DNA from: Fumia xinanensis
Lineage (GTDB): Bacteria > Bacillota > Clostridia > Oscillospirales > Ruminococcaceae
Length of the DNA stretch: 64,000 nt
Reading direction: 5' to 3'
Assembly: GCF_014384905.1 (NCBI RefSeq)
Contig: NZ_JACRSV010000001.1
Location: forward strand, 806,001-870,000
Part shown: one piece after another, positions 15,001 through 23,665 of the stretch
Numbering within the stretch: the first letter of the stretch is position 1
Layout: every line of letters begins with the position of its first letter
Position numbers and translations under genes: made by a program
The notes under the pieces: model-generated
The model's database searches: none
What the model was told of the DNA's origin: nothing
What the model saw: the letters and a program-made list of their open reading frames with translations, nothing else

Positions 15001-15195
15001 ATGAATGAGCAGAAACAGTATGTTTGTCCGTGATGTGGTGGCAAAGATGTTGTTGAGGGGATTCAATCCACTTATGCAAAAGTTCAACCAAATAAAGCCT
15101 TGACACTTAAAGGCGAAAATTTGATTCATGTAATTTGCAAAAATTGTGGTACAGTAGTTCGCTCTTATGTAGAAAACCCTCAAGTCCTTGAATAA
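15001..15195 (+). pseudogene. CPxCG zinc-ribbon small protein with in-frame TGA
   Basis: The ATG after a strong RBS (AAAGGAGGCG) opens MNEQKQYVCP, then TGA (15031-15033), then CGGKDVVEG and CKNCGTVV to a TAA at 15193. The two CxxC knuckles and uninterrupted frame on both sides show a 64-codon zinc-ribbon gene broken by one nonsense change, for example CGA or TGG to TGA, inside the first Cys-x2-Cys. Other genes in the window end normally with TGA, so a genetic-code change is not the explanation. Selenocysteine is unlikely, as the position is normally a variable residue and I see no clear hairpin. Confidence 0.7.
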
Positions 15196-15324
15196 GGCTG
15201 AACACTTCCCAACAGGAGGACAGTTGCTTCTGTCCTCCCCAAAGTATTACGCTGATTCTGTTAATCGGCTTTCAGGTATATATAATTTCAATTTATAAAT
15301 CAACAAAAGTGAGGAGGCGACGCA

Positions 15325-15585
15325 ATGGAACTGACCCCGACCTTGATTTTGAATCTGGCGCTGCTGATCGTCCCGCCCGTTGCCCTTGTGCTGGCGTTCC
15401 GGCAATGGCTGGCCCGGCACATCCGCTGGGTGGTTGCCTTGACTGCTCTCTGTGATGTTCTCCTGTTTTGGGATGAACTGTTTTACTATGAGAGCTTCGG
15501 CCTGTTCGCTGTGCTGATTCTGGTACAGTTGGCGGCCACCGGCGCAGCAGCGTTCCGCATTTACAACAAACAAAGAAAGGATTGA
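15325..15585 (+). CDS. Small integral membrane protein of the exporter operon
   Basis: 86 residues, RBS GAGGAGGCG. Three predicted transmembrane helices (residues ~5-25, 32-48, 57-78) with a short charged tail NKQRKD. Lies six nt upstream of the ATPase start and probably belongs to the same operon. No family recognised; it may be an accessory subunit. Confidence 0.75.
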   Translation: MELTPTLILNLALLIVPPVALVLAFRQWLARHIRWVVALTALCDVLLFWDELFYYESFGLFAVLILVQLAATGAAAFRIYNKQRKD

Positions 15586-15590
15586 ATTTT

Positions 15591-16256
15591 ATGAGCATTT
15601 TACAGACTATCGACCTGAAAAAGTATTACGGCACAGAGCCGAACATCACCCGCGCCCTTGACGGCGTGAACTTCTCCGTGGAGGACGGCGAGTTTGTGGC
15701 CGTTGTGGGAACCTCCGGCAGCGGCAAGTCCACCCTGCTTCACATGATGGGCGGGCTGGACACCCCTACTTCCGGCAATGTGATTGTCCGGGACAAAGAA
15801 CTGTCGAAAATGAACGACGAACAGCTTACCATCTTCCGCCGCCGCAACATCGGCTTTATCTTCCAGAACTATAACCTTGTTCCCATCCTGAATGTGTATG
15901 AGAACATTGTCCTGCCGGTGGAGCTGGACGGGGACACGGTGGATCAGAAGTTTTTGGACGAGATCGTTCACTTGCTGGGGCTGGAAGATAAACTGAAAAA
16001 TATGCCGAACAATCTTTCCGGCGGACAGCAGCAGCGTGTGGCTATCGCCCGCGCCCTGATTACAAAACCGGCTATCGTGCTGGCCGACGAGCCGACCGGC
16101 AACCTTGACAGTAAGACCAGCGCCGAGGTGCTGAGGCTTATCAAGCGCACCAGCGCGGAGTTCCGGCAAACTGTTGTGATGATTACCCACAATAACGACA
16201 TAGCCCGTCTTGCAGATCGGATTGTCCGCATTGAGGACGGCAAGATTGTGGAGTAA
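15591..16256 (+). CDS. ABC transporter ATPase (MacB/BceA type)
   Basis: 221 residues from ATG 15591. Walker A GTSGSGKS near residue 40, Q-loop FQNYNLVP, signature LSGGQQQR near 142, Walker B IVLADEPTGNLDS near 162, H-loop THNND. The LADEPTGNLDS form and length are typical of the LolD/MacB/BceA group that pairs with FtsX-type permeases. It powers the permease encoded 14 nt downstream. Probably exports or dislodges antimicrobial peptides or drugs; substrate unproven. Confidence 0.95.
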   Translation: MSILQTIDLKKYYGTEPNITRALDGVNFSVEDGEFVAVVGTSGSGKSTLLHMMGGLDTPTSGNVIVRDKELSKMNDEQLTIFRRRNIGFIFQNYNLVPILNVYENIVLPVELDGDTVDQKFLDEIVHLLGLEDKLKNMPNNLSGGQQQRVAIARALITKPAIVLADEPTGNLDSKTSAEVLRLIKRTSAEFRQTVVMITHNNDIARLADRIVRIEDGKIVE

Positions 16257-16270
16257 GGAGGTGGCAGGCT

Positions 16271-18655
16271 ATGACATGGCCTTTTGAGAATGACACCAGC
16301 GGCATAGTAAAGCGCATATCAAACCGCAGTATATCGGCGAATCGAAAAAGAAATATCTTTATTGTTTTGACGATTGCACTTGCCAGCGCATTGCTATCTG
16401 CTATTGTCCTCTATGGTTTTGGGGTTATGCAGGAAACGCAGAACCGCAACCAAAAAACAGCGCAGATTATGTATCATGCGATTTCTGAACAACAGGGACA
16501 GGAACTATACAAGCAAGAAGAAATTGCGTGGGTTGGAGAATTTTTCAACGCATTTTCTGAACAGGTAAACCATTCAACCGTGAATTTTACTTATGCAAAT
16601 GCAGATATGCTAAAATCCCAAAGTATGCCCTATTCGGGAGATTTACCAGCTTCGGAGAATGAAATTGTAGTGCAGGAATCCTTTTTGGATAGTTTGGGCT
16701 ATTCAAATGAATTGGGACAGACAATTCAAATCCCCTTTTCTGACGGCACTACCCATGATTTCAAATTGACGGGAATCTTAGATGTGAAAACCGGCGATAT
16801 TGGGCGCTATACAGCCATTATATCGAAAGAATTAGTAAGACAGCAGTATGGCGACGAGGGCATGATTGATTATTACATTGGGCTGAAAGGCGCTCAAAAT
16901 ATGAGCGAGGAAGAAGCCACCAACTATGCAAACACTCTGGCGCAGCAATTAAAAATTTCCGATGATAGTGTGATTGTCCGTTCCACATATTTTAACTTAA
17001 AGGACGAAAATCACGGAAGCGATATGCTGTTCTATTTCTTGATTGGTTTTGTAACTTTCATTGGTTCCGGCATTGTGATCTATTCGATTTTTTATATTTC
17101 AGTAGCAAGCAGTATCCGTAACTATGGACAGCTTCGCACAATCGGAACTACAAAACGACAGATCAAAAAGATGGTTTACCGCGAGGGAAAATTACTTGCT
17201 GCCATTGCTATCCCGATTGGTCTGGTTATTGGAAATGTGATTGGGTACTTCCTGATTCCTGCCGGTTGGTACTGGCTGACTACTTTATGTGTGACGGCCG
17301 GGGTTGGTCTTTTTGCATTTATTATTGTGATGATTGCTATTCATACTCCTGTAAAAAGAGCTGCGGCAGTATCTCCGCTGGAAGCATTGCGATATTCCGA
17401 TTATCAAGGGAAAATGAAAGAAAGTTCCGTGTTGCACCGTAAAATAACGCCTGCTTCACTTGCTAAAATGAATCTGTCCAGACAAAAGGCAAAGTCCACT
17501 TTAACAATACTTTCTCTTTCACTCGGCGGAGTATTGGTTGTATTGATTTCGACAATGTTAGTTTCCTATGATGGCGTTGCAGAGGCAAGAGGCAGGGCGT
17601 TCCCTGTCGGTGAATTTAACATCCAGCTCAATGCAAATCAATCGTGGGACACCGCCGGTATTTCTTTGTCTGGATTGCAGCAAAAGAATTTTCTAAATGC
17701 CGATTTTGTAAATGCAGTAGAATCTATTGATGGGGTTACAGGAATCAAGCGCTGGTATTACACAGACGCAGAATATCTTGTAAATGGTAATTCTGGAAAA
17801 TGGATTCAGGGCTTTTGCCGGGATGAGCAGCAGAATTTAGAGGAAGAACGAATTGCAGGCACCATTGATTATGATGAACTGGTGGCAGGCAATGGAATTG
17901 TCTTGCTTCAAGAGCGTGCCGATCTCTATGATATTGAGGCTGCGTTGGGTGATACCGTCGAAGTGGACTATAAAACCAAATCCGGCCAAATTCGCACAAA
18001 GACCTATACCGTCATGGGCATTGTAAACGAATATTCTTACTCCGGCTTCTCAAAATGCTTTGCGCTTCCAGAGCAGCTTATGAATGAAGCGACCGAGATA
18101 GATTGCACAGGTACGATTTCCGTAATTACCGATATGGAAAAATTTGATACGGTTGAAGCTGCATTAAATCAACTGATAGACGGAAATAGCGATTTGGTTA
18201 TGGAAACCATAAAAGAAAGTATCACTTATTATAGCGGACTTCAACAACTTTCTTTCGGGGTATTGTTGATTGTGGCTGTTATTGTCGTGTGCTTTTCTTT
18301 AATCAACCTTGTCAATACGACAATCACAAACTTTCTGTCCCGCAGGCAGGAAATTGGAATGTTACAGGCGATTGGTTTGAGTAAAAAGCAGCTTATCAAA
18401 ATGCTGTGCTATGAGGGGTTAATGTATTCAGTTTTTGCTACGCTGGTAACATTGGTTTTGGGGACTGGACTGGGCTTCCTATCCGTACAGGTCGTTGTGA
18501 AAACGATGAATCCATACTTTTACTATTCATTTCCGTGGCTGATCGTATTGATATATTTAGCAATCCTGCTGATTGTGCAATTCACCTTGATTTCTTACAC
18601 AACTGGAAATCTGAAAAAGCAATCTCTTGTAGACCGCATTAAGACAATGGAATGA
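16271..18655 (+). CDS. FtsX-type ABC permease
   Basis: 794 residues, RBS AAGGAGGTG. One N-terminal membrane helix (~28-50), a ~200-residue extracellular domain, a three-helix FtsX block near 250-360 (GSGIVIYSIFYISVASSIRN, then RTIGTTKRQIKKM), another helix near 410-430, a second extracellular domain, and a second FtsX block near 650-780 (RRQEIGMLQAIGLSKKQLIKML). Eight predicted helices with large outside domains suits a mechanotransmission-type transporter of the resistance kind. Encoded with its ATPase; followed by a terminator. Confidence 0.93.
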   Translation: MTWPFENDTSGIVKRISNRSISANRKRNIFIVLTIALASALLSAIVLYGFGVMQETQNRNQKTAQIMYHAISEQQGQELYKQEEIAWVGEFFNAFSEQVNHSTVNFTYANADMLKSQSMPYSGDLPASENEIVVQESFLDSLGYSNELGQTIQIPFSDGTTHDFKLTGILDVKTGDIGRYTAIISKELVRQQYGDEGMIDYYIGLKGAQNMSEEEATNYANTLAQQLKISDDSVIVRSTYFNLKDENHGSDMLFYFLIGFVTFIGSGIVIYSIFYISVASSIRNYGQLRTIGTTKRQIKKMVYREGKLLAAIAIPIGLVIGNVIGYFLIPAGWYWLTTLCVTAGVGLFAFIIVMIAIHTPVKRAAAVSPLEALRYSDYQGKMKESSVLHRKITPASLAKMNLSRQKAKSTLTILSLSLGGVLVVLISTMLVSYDGVAEARGRAFPVGEFNIQLNANQSWDTAGISLSGLQQKNFLNADFVNAVESIDGVTGIKRWYYTDAEYLVNGNSGKWIQGFCRDEQQNLEEERIAGTIDYDELVAGNGIVLLQERADLYDIEAALGDTVEVDYKTKSGQIRTKTYTVMGIVNEYSYSGFSKCFALPEQLMNEATEIDCTGTISVITDMEKFDTVEAALNQLIDGNSDLVMETIKESITYYSGLQQLSFGVLLIVAVIVVCFSLINLVNTTITNFLSRRQEIGMLQAIGLSKKQLIKMLCYEGLMYSVFATLVTLVLGTGLGFLSVQVVVKTMNPYFYYSFPWLIVLIYLAILLIVQFTLISYTTGNLKKQSLVDRIKTME

Positions 18656-18668
18656 CCTTTTGAGATCG

Positions 18669-18697
18669 GCGGGGCGGCGTATGCTGCCCCGCTTTTT
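18669..18697 (+). terminator. Terminator of the exporter operon
   Basis: GCGGGGCGGC / GCTGCCCCGC with a four-base loop and five T, 14 bases after the permease stop. Confidence 0.93.
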
Positions 18698-18721
18698 CCG
18701 CCATTTCTCAAAAAGATTTTT

Positions 18722-18787
18722 GAAATGTCCGAGCGTTGTAACAATTCAGCCTGTTTTTCTGTCGAAATCAAAGGCACCTCGGACATT
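18722..18787 (+). promoter_or_regulatory. Third set of response-regulator-type boxes
   Basis: GAAATGTCCGAG and TGTAACAATTC (18722-18747), then CTCGGACATTT (18777-18787), the same elements as at 14880-14957. No gene follows in the plus direction, so this may be a duplicated control region whose gene has been lost. Confidence 0.55.
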
Positions 18788-18880
18788 TATAGTTCTTCCA
18801 AAAGTTTGATGATAATATTACCATTCATGGAAGAAGCAATCTGTTATTGCAATAATGCGAAATTGACGATAGAAAGTTTT

Positions 18881-19921
18881 TCATATCTCGGTCAGCTCAA
18901 CAATTACATTACTCTGCTGATACAGCCAGTCCGCAAATTCTTTCGGGCTGGCTGTTCCTGTTTTTACAGCCTTTTTTCTCTGTAAGGCTTCTTTCTTAAA
19001 GTCGGAAAAGGCAGCCTGTATTTTTTCCAGACAGTCAGCCGGAAAGCCTGCGGTATTTTTTACCCGGTTTATTTTGTTGCGCCAGTTCTGGCATTCATTT
19101 TTATAAAGCAGGTCATAGTTATTTTCTCTTGCCCTCTCGTCAAATTCCCGCTTGTTTTGAAGCGCCTGTGCTTTGCGGCACTTGTCGCTGCACAGCTCAT
19201 ACCGCTGGCTCTTTGCCAGAAAATATTTCCCGCAGACCTTGCACTGCCGGAAGCAAAGCCCCCAGTCATTCAGCCTGTTCAGATAATAGGTAATCAACGG
19301 GTAGAGAGACGCATAGGCAGACACACATTCTTCTGTGCGACGGTTGTCCGGGAACCAGAGGTCAAGCCGGGTATCTTCTGATGGTGCGCCTTTGAAATAA
19401 AGGCTGCCAGCTTGAAAATGTTTCGGTTTTCCTGTCTCCCTGTCAAAGCTCATGGCTTCGTTATGGAATACCCCGGTCAGGCTGCTCATTTTATCCATGA
19501 AGCGGTCACAGGCAGCGTTACGGTCACGGGGTTCTCTGGAAAGCAGATAGCTGTTCCAGATACGGAACGCCACATACATTTTCAGAGGGTCATTGCTAAG
19601 ATATTTTCCCCAGAGAAATTCGCTTGCCGCCTGCTCCAGCTCCGGCTGTTTCCATCGGTTGGAGTGGAGGGCTTGCCGCAGCGGAGAAAGCCCGTATAAG
19701 TTCCAATCTCTGTCCGTGTCACGCTCAAAGTTTATCAAAAAAGTTCCCAGCGGGCGTGTCATATCACAAAGCACCTCTGTGTTTTGGCTCCCGTTCAGCC
19801 GGAAGCGGATCTGCTGTTCTTCCCCAATCAAAATCCGCTCTTTCATTTTCTTCCTGTCCAGCGTCAGGACAAACAAAATCCTCTCAAAACATGGCTCATG
19901 TCGTATAAACTGATTCTCCAT
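18881..19921 (-). CDS. DUF6076-type protein with C-terminal zinc finger
   Basis: 346 residues from the ATG at 19921, preceded by AGGGGATAG. The longer frame from an ATG at 19981 is rejected because that codon lies in the promoter -10. The C-terminal third holds CKVCGKYFLAKSQRYELCSD with a following CRKAQ, a treble-clef-like zinc site common to DUF6076 proteins of Firmicute mobile elements. The N-terminal part has no recognised motif. It lies opposite in direction to the rest of the element. Function unknown; family assignment is from memory of the motif. Confidence 0.75.
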   Translation of the reverse strand: MENQFIRHEPCFERILFVLTLDRKKMKERILIGEEQQIRFRLNGSQNTEVLCDMTRPLGTFLINFERDTDRDWNLYGLSPLRQALHSNRWKQPELEQAASEFLWGKYLSNDPLKMYVAFRIWNSYLLSREPRDRNAACDRFMDKMSSLTGVFHNEAMSFDRETGKPKHFQAGSLYFKGAPSEDTRLDLWFPDNRRTEECVSAYASLYPLITYYLNRLNDWGLCFRQCKVCGKYFLAKSQRYELCSDKCRKAQALQNKREFDERARENNYDLLYKNECQNWRNKINRVKNTAGFPADCLEKIQAAFSDFKKEALQRKKAVKTGTASPKEFADWLYQQSNVIVELTEI

Positions 19922-19979
19922 CCCTATCCCCTGCCTTTGTTTATGGTAATTATATAATTCAGTTATATCCGTTACACTC

Positions 19980-20008
19980 ATGGTATCGCAGAATCATTGT
20001 TTTGTCAA
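19980..20008 (-). promoter_or_regulatory. Promoter of the DUF6076 gene
   Basis: On the minus strand TTGACA (20003-20008), 17 bases, TACCAT (19980-19985). Confidence 0.65.
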
Positions 20009-20223
20009 GGATAGTACGCTATGATGATTGCAGTTGGTAATTTCGTACCGCACAGTACCTTGACAAGTGAATGACCGTCCAAAAGGGATATGACCGGCAG
20101 GAGAAGTGACGCATCCGGCGCACCAATGCAGGGAAACACCGCAGGAATGGGGCAGGAAAACGGCTTTTGGGGAAAACGGCAGCAGGAAGCATTTTAACCT
20201 ATTTGATTTATGGGAGGAACAGA

Positions 20224-20448
20224 ATGAACGATAAAAAGAGATTGAACAGCTACGAGGATTTACCGCTGGTTCTGGATGTGGCGGACATTCAGCAGATTAT
20301 GGGAATTTCAAGAGCGAGCGCCTATGAGCTGGTACACACACCCGGCTTTCCAGCGTTCCGCAGGGGCAGACTTATCAAGGTCAGCAAAATTGCTTTCTTT
20401 GAATGGATGGCAAAAGGCTCCGAAACCGTACCGAGAAGCGACAAATAA
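20224..20448 (+). CDS. Excisionase-like helix-turn-helix protein
   Basis: 74 residues, RBS GGGAGGAAC. The sequence LDVADIQQIMGISRASAYEL followed by PAFRRGRLIKVSK and FFEWM is the MerR/Xis-like winged HTH of the helix_turn_helix_17 type. Such proteins guide excision or regulate transfer genes in Tn916- and Tn4451-like elements. Located between the cargo and the mobilization genes. Confidence 0.85.
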   Translation: MNDKKRLNSYEDLPLVLDVADIQQIMGISRASAYELVHTPGFPAFRRGRLIKVSKIAFFEWMAKGSETVPRSDK

Positions 20449-20594
20449 GCGTGAGTTATCATTCCCTGACTGCAATACTGCCGCACTTTACAAAGGGGTA
20501 TACAGAGGGAAAAAACCTTAAAAATGATACCGAAACGCTACACCAAAACAGCCTATCTGCGTACATCAGATAGAAACGGAGAAAGGAGCCGGTT

Positions 20595-20798
20595 ATGGCA
20601 AGAATGAGCAACAAGCGGCGGCTGGAATGGTCGTTCTTCTTAAATGACCGCAGCCGTATCACTTACAACGAACTGTGCCGGAAATGCCAGCACGAATGTA
20701 AACAGAGCTTCCGGGCGGTTGTGGTTGACTGCCCGAAGTACCTTTCTAAGCGTTCCAAGAAAAAGGACAAAACTGCCGGAAACGGCAAAATCCCTTAG
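20595..20798 (+). CDS. Small cysteine-containing protein of the mobilization region
   Basis: 67 residues, RBS AAAGGAGCC. Basic, with CRKCQHECK and VDCPKY, suggesting a small metal site; the C-terminus is a Lys-rich tail. It ends five bases before the oriT nick sequence. Small proteins of this kind recur beside oriT in Firmicute elements; possibly a relaxosome accessory, which is inference. Confidence 0.7.
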   Translation: MARMSNKRRLEWSFFLNDRSRITYNELCRKCQHECKQSFRAVVVDCPKYLSKRSKKKDKTAGNGKIP

Positions 20799-20802
20799 GA
20801 AC

Positions 20803-20841
20803 TAAGGGCGCACTTCTATACATAGTCTAAAGACCATGTAT
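20803..20841 (-). other. Origin of transfer (oriT), MOBQ type
   Basis: On the minus strand the hairpin ATACATGGTC-TTTA-GACTATGTAT (20818-20841, one mismatch) is followed by AG and AAGTGCGCCCTTA (20803-20815). GTGCG/CCCTT after an inverted repeat is the conserved nick region of RSF1010/pSK41/pIP501-type origins, cut by MobA-class relaxases. The matching relaxase gene follows. A second inverted repeat CCCTTA-N5-TAAGGG overlaps the other side (20792-20808). Confidence 0.85.
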
Positions 20842-21084
20842 CGTGCGTCCTGCGGAGCTTACCTCTGCCGCTGATAAAATCAGCAATCCGAGGTCTGCGT
20901 TCGCTTCGCTCCGACAAGGTGGCTACACCCCCTTGCGCCGCTAAAGCGGCTATCCCCTGTGTACCCGCCGCAAAGAGAAATCCGCTCTGCGGTTTTCCCT
21001 TTTCATCGGGTTTTATAGAAGCACTGACACACGGACTGTCTGCGGATGGTCTTTCTTTATCTTATAAGCAAAGGATGTGAGAAC
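20842..21084 (+). other. Intergenic sequence between oriT and DUF3847 gene
   Basis: About 240 bases rich in short inverted repeats (for example GCCGC..GCGGC and CCGCAAAGAGAAATCCGCTCTGCGG-type arms near 20968-20993) but with no reading frame carrying an RBS. Probably part of the transfer-origin region. Confidence 0.5.
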
Positions 21085-21402
21085 ATGGAAAAATCTTTGG
21101 AACAGTTGAAGCAGGAATATGAAAAAACCACTGTCCTGCTGGAACGGGAAAAACGGAAAATGCAGCGTTTGAAAAACCGGCAGGCGTATCTGGAAAGCGG
21201 TTCCCGGAAACAGAGGACGCACCGGCTGATTACCCGTGGGGCAGCTATTGAGAGCATTGCACCACAGACAAAGGAGCTATCCGAAGCGGAATTTTATTCC
21301 CTCATGGAAAGCATTTTGAATCTGCCGCAGGCGGAACATTTCATCCGGTCTGCCGTAGAAAACCACGCCCGTATTTCCGGGCAGGAGAAAGGCGGTGACT
21401 AA
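21085..21402 (+). CDS. DUF3847-type coiled-coil protein
   Basis: 105 residues from ATG 21085 (AAGGATGTGAG). The first ~50 residues are a strongly charged coiled coil (EKSLEQLKQEYEKTTVLLER, then KRKMQRLKNRQAYLE), followed by RKQRTHRLITRGAAIE, a region typical of the accessory protein encoded just before MobA/MobL relaxases. It likely assists relaxosome assembly. Its stop is two bases before the relaxase start. Confidence 0.8.
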   Translation: MEKSLEQLKQEYEKTTVLLEREKRKMQRLKNRQAYLESGSRKQRTHRLITRGAAIESIAPQTKELSEAEFYSLMESILNLPQAEHFIRSAVENHARISGQEKGGD

Positions 21403-21404
21403 GG

Positions 21405-22877
21405 ATAGCACTTTATCATTTTTCAATCGCACAGATAAAGCGCAGCGCCGGTCAGAGCGCCATTGCCAGCGCAGCCTACCGAGCCGGGGAGCGTCTTTAC
21501 AGCAGCTACTATGGAGAAGTCAGCGATTACACCAAAAAGGGCGGCGTGATCGCTTCGGAAATCATGCTGCCGCCCCATGCGCCGGAAATATATCTTGACC
21601 GGGCGACCCTCTGGAATGCTGTGGAGAGCTGCGAGAAACATCCAAAAGCACAGCTTGCCTATTCCTTTGATATTGCCATGCAGAATGAATTGACGCTGGA
21701 AGAAAACATGGAACTGGCGAGGAAGTTCGTGCAGGAGCAGTTTGTGGCAAAAGGCATGATTGCCGATCTTGCTTTTCACAGCCCGGAGAAAGAGGACGGC
21801 GGTATCCCTAACCCGCATTTCCATGTGATGACAACCATGCGCCCTTTGAACCCGGATGGCACATGGGGACAAAAACAGCGGCGGGAATATCTTCTTGATG
21901 AAGATGGAAACCGAATCCGGGATAAAAACGGCGATTATATGTTTAACGCTGTCCATACAACAGACTGGCATGAGCCGGAAACGCTGGAACACTGGCGGGA
22001 GCAGTGGGCGGCTGCCGTTAATACAAAATTTGAGGAAAAAGGGCTGGATGTGCGTATCGACCACCGTTCCTATGTGCGGCAGGGGCTTGACCTGATACCT
22101 ACTGTCCACGAGGGAGCTAATGTCCGGCAGATGGAAGCAAAGGGCATCCGCACCGAGAAAGGGGAACTGAACCGCTGGATTAAAGCCACCAACCGGCTCA
22201 TGCAGGATGTGAGGAAGAAGATCAAAGCCCTGTTTGTCTGGATGGCAGAGGTAAAAGAAGAACTTTCCAAACCGCAGACACCGAGCCTTGCCGACCTGCT
22301 GATCGCTTATTACAACCAGCGCAACGCAGGGGCATGGAGCAATAAAGCCAGAACCGGAAACTTAAAGCAGTTTGCCGAAGCCGTCAATTATCTGACGGAA
22401 AACAAGCTGCTCACATTAGAGGATTTGCAGGAGCGTCTTTCCTCTGTCAGTGAAGAATTTGAAGCATTAAGCGGCTCCATGAAAAAGAAATCTGCCAGGA
22501 TAAAGGAATTGCAGGAATTGATACGGGAGGGCGAGAATTACCAGCGGCTAAAACCTGTTCATACGGAATTGAACAATATCAAGTTTAAGAAACAGAGGGA
22601 GAAATTTGAAACATCCCACGATGCGGAGTTACGGCTGTTTTATGCCGCCCGCCGTATTCTGAAAGAAAAACTGGACGGAAAACCCATTGCCCTGAAAGCA
22701 TGGAAACAGGAATATGCACAGTTAAAAACAGAGTATGCCGAACTGTCTCCGCAGCACAAGCCACTCCGGGAGGAAGTCATACGGCTGCGGCAGGTGCAGA
22801 ACGCCGTAGATACCGCACTGCGCCGGAGGGAGCAGCCACAGGAAGTACAGAGAAAGAAACATGAGATGGAGCTATGA
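21405..22877 (+). CDS. MobA/MobL (MOBQ) relaxase with ATA start codon
   Basis: 490 codons. Translation from 21405 gives IALYHFSIAQIKRSAGQSAI and ASAAYRAGERLY, which is the family N-terminus with the catalytic Tyr; PNPHFHVMTTMRPL near residue 130 is the metal-binding HxH motif. The codon at the expected ATG is ATA, with a TGA in frame just upstream. The only normal starts, such as GTG at 21546, lie after the catalytic Tyr. So the relaxase is either started at ATA at low efficiency or disabled by one base change. The C-terminal ~200 residues are a coiled-coil region. It would nick the oriT at ~20810. Confidence 0.85.
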   Translation: MALYHFSIAQIKRSAGQSAIASAAYRAGERLYSSYYGEVSDYTKKGGVIASEIMLPPHAPEIYLDRATLWNAVESCEKHPKAQLAYSFDIAMQNELTLEENMELARKFVQEQFVAKGMIADLAFHSPEKEDGGIPNPHFHVMTTMRPLNPDGTWGQKQRREYLLDEDGNRIRDKNGDYMFNAVHTTDWHEPETLEHWREQWAAAVNTKFEEKGLDVRIDHRSYVRQGLDLIPTVHEGANVRQMEAKGIRTEKGELNRWIKATNRLMQDVRKKIKALFVWMAEVKEELSKPQTPSLADLLIAYYNQRNAGAWSNKARTGNLKQFAEAVNYLTENKLLTLEDLQERLSSVSEEFEALSGSMKKKSARIKELQELIREGENYQRLKPVHTELNNIKFKKQREKFETSHDAELRLFYAARRILKEKLDGKPIALKAWKQEYAQLKTEYAELSPQHKPLREEVIRLRQVQNAVDTALRRREQPQEVQRKKHEMEL

Positions 22878-22924
22878 TATAACCGGCAGCTTTACCGCTG
22901 CCGGTATTTTTATGGAGGGAGCAT

Positions 22925-23665
22925 TTGAATGTATTTGAAGCGGTGAAACAGTCTGTTACCACCCGGCAGGCTGCTTCATTCTATGGAATCCGGGTGGGGA
23001 GAAACGGCATGGTCTGCTGTCCATTCCACAATGACCGCACGCCCAGCATGAAAGTGGACAGCCGTTTTTACTGCTTCGGCTGCGGGGCTTCCGGGGATGT
23101 GATCGACTTTGCCGCTTTGCTGCATGGATTGGGGAAACGGGAAGCTGCGGTCAGGCTTGCGAAGGACTTCGGCGTTTCCTATGAGAAACCCGGCAATGCA
23201 CCGCCAGATAGGAAGCGTCACAACAGGTCACAGCCCCGACAAAAATCAGCGGAGCAGAGATTTCAGGAAACGGAACGGTATTGTTTCCGGGTGCTATGCG
23301 ATTATCTGCGCCTGCTGGAGCATTGGAAAACAGCATACGCCCCACAGCCGCAGGATGCCATCTGGCATCCTCTTTTTGTGGAAGCGTTGCAGAGGATAAG
23401 CTACACAGAATACCTTTTGGATATTTTGTTATACGGAGAAATAGAAGAAAAAGCGGCATTGATCGCCGCACAGGGAAAGGAGGTGCTGCGGCTTGAACAG
23501 CGAATTTCAGAGCTTGCCGCCGGAAACGCAGGAAGTGGTCAAAAGGACGATGGACACAATGGAACCGGCGCAAACACCGGCAGAAATCCGGGAAACATTA
23601 GAGGGGACGCAGAAAGGCGGCGTGAAGAACAGCATCCGAAACTGCCTGACGGTGTTCCAGCGTGA
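22925..23665 (+). CDS. DNA primase-like CHC2 zinc-finger protein
   Basis: 246 residues from a TTG start with GGAGGGAGC upstream. The N-terminal CHC2 zinc finger is intact: CCPFHNDRTPSMKVD then FYCFGCGASGDVIDF. The toprim catalytic domain of DnaG is absent; the rest is helical and polar. It probably loads on single-stranded DNA for replication or post-transfer synthesis with the adjoining VapE helicase. The final 173 bases overlap the VapE gene in another frame. Confidence 0.88.
   Translation: MNVFEAVKQSVTTRQAASFYGIRVGRNGMVCCPFHNDRTPSMKVDSRFYCFGCGASGDVIDFAALLHGLGKREAAVRLAKDFGVSYEKPGNAPPDRKRHNRSQPRQKSAEQRFQETERYCFRVLCDYLRLLEHWKTAYAPQPQDAIWHPLFVEALQRISYTEYLLDILLYGEIEEKAALIAAQGKEVLRLEQRISELAAGNAGSGQKDDGHNGTGANTGRNPGNIRGDAERRREEQHPKLPDGVPA

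Noticed and set aside
15031..15033. Selenocysteine or a changed genetic code at the TGA of the zinc-ribbon gene
   Set aside because: The TGA replaces a variable residue between two Cys, no convincing downstream hairpin is seen, and other genes in the window use TGA as stop.
19922..19981. Longer start for the DUF6076 gene at 19981
   Set aside because: That ATG overlaps the -10 of a TTGACA-N17-TACCAT promoter and lacks an RBS; the ATG at 19921 has one.
20524..20593. Short frame MIPKRYTKTAYLR ahead of the Cys-containing protein
   Set aside because: No RBS, ends inside the next gene, and no recognisable feature; not enough support.
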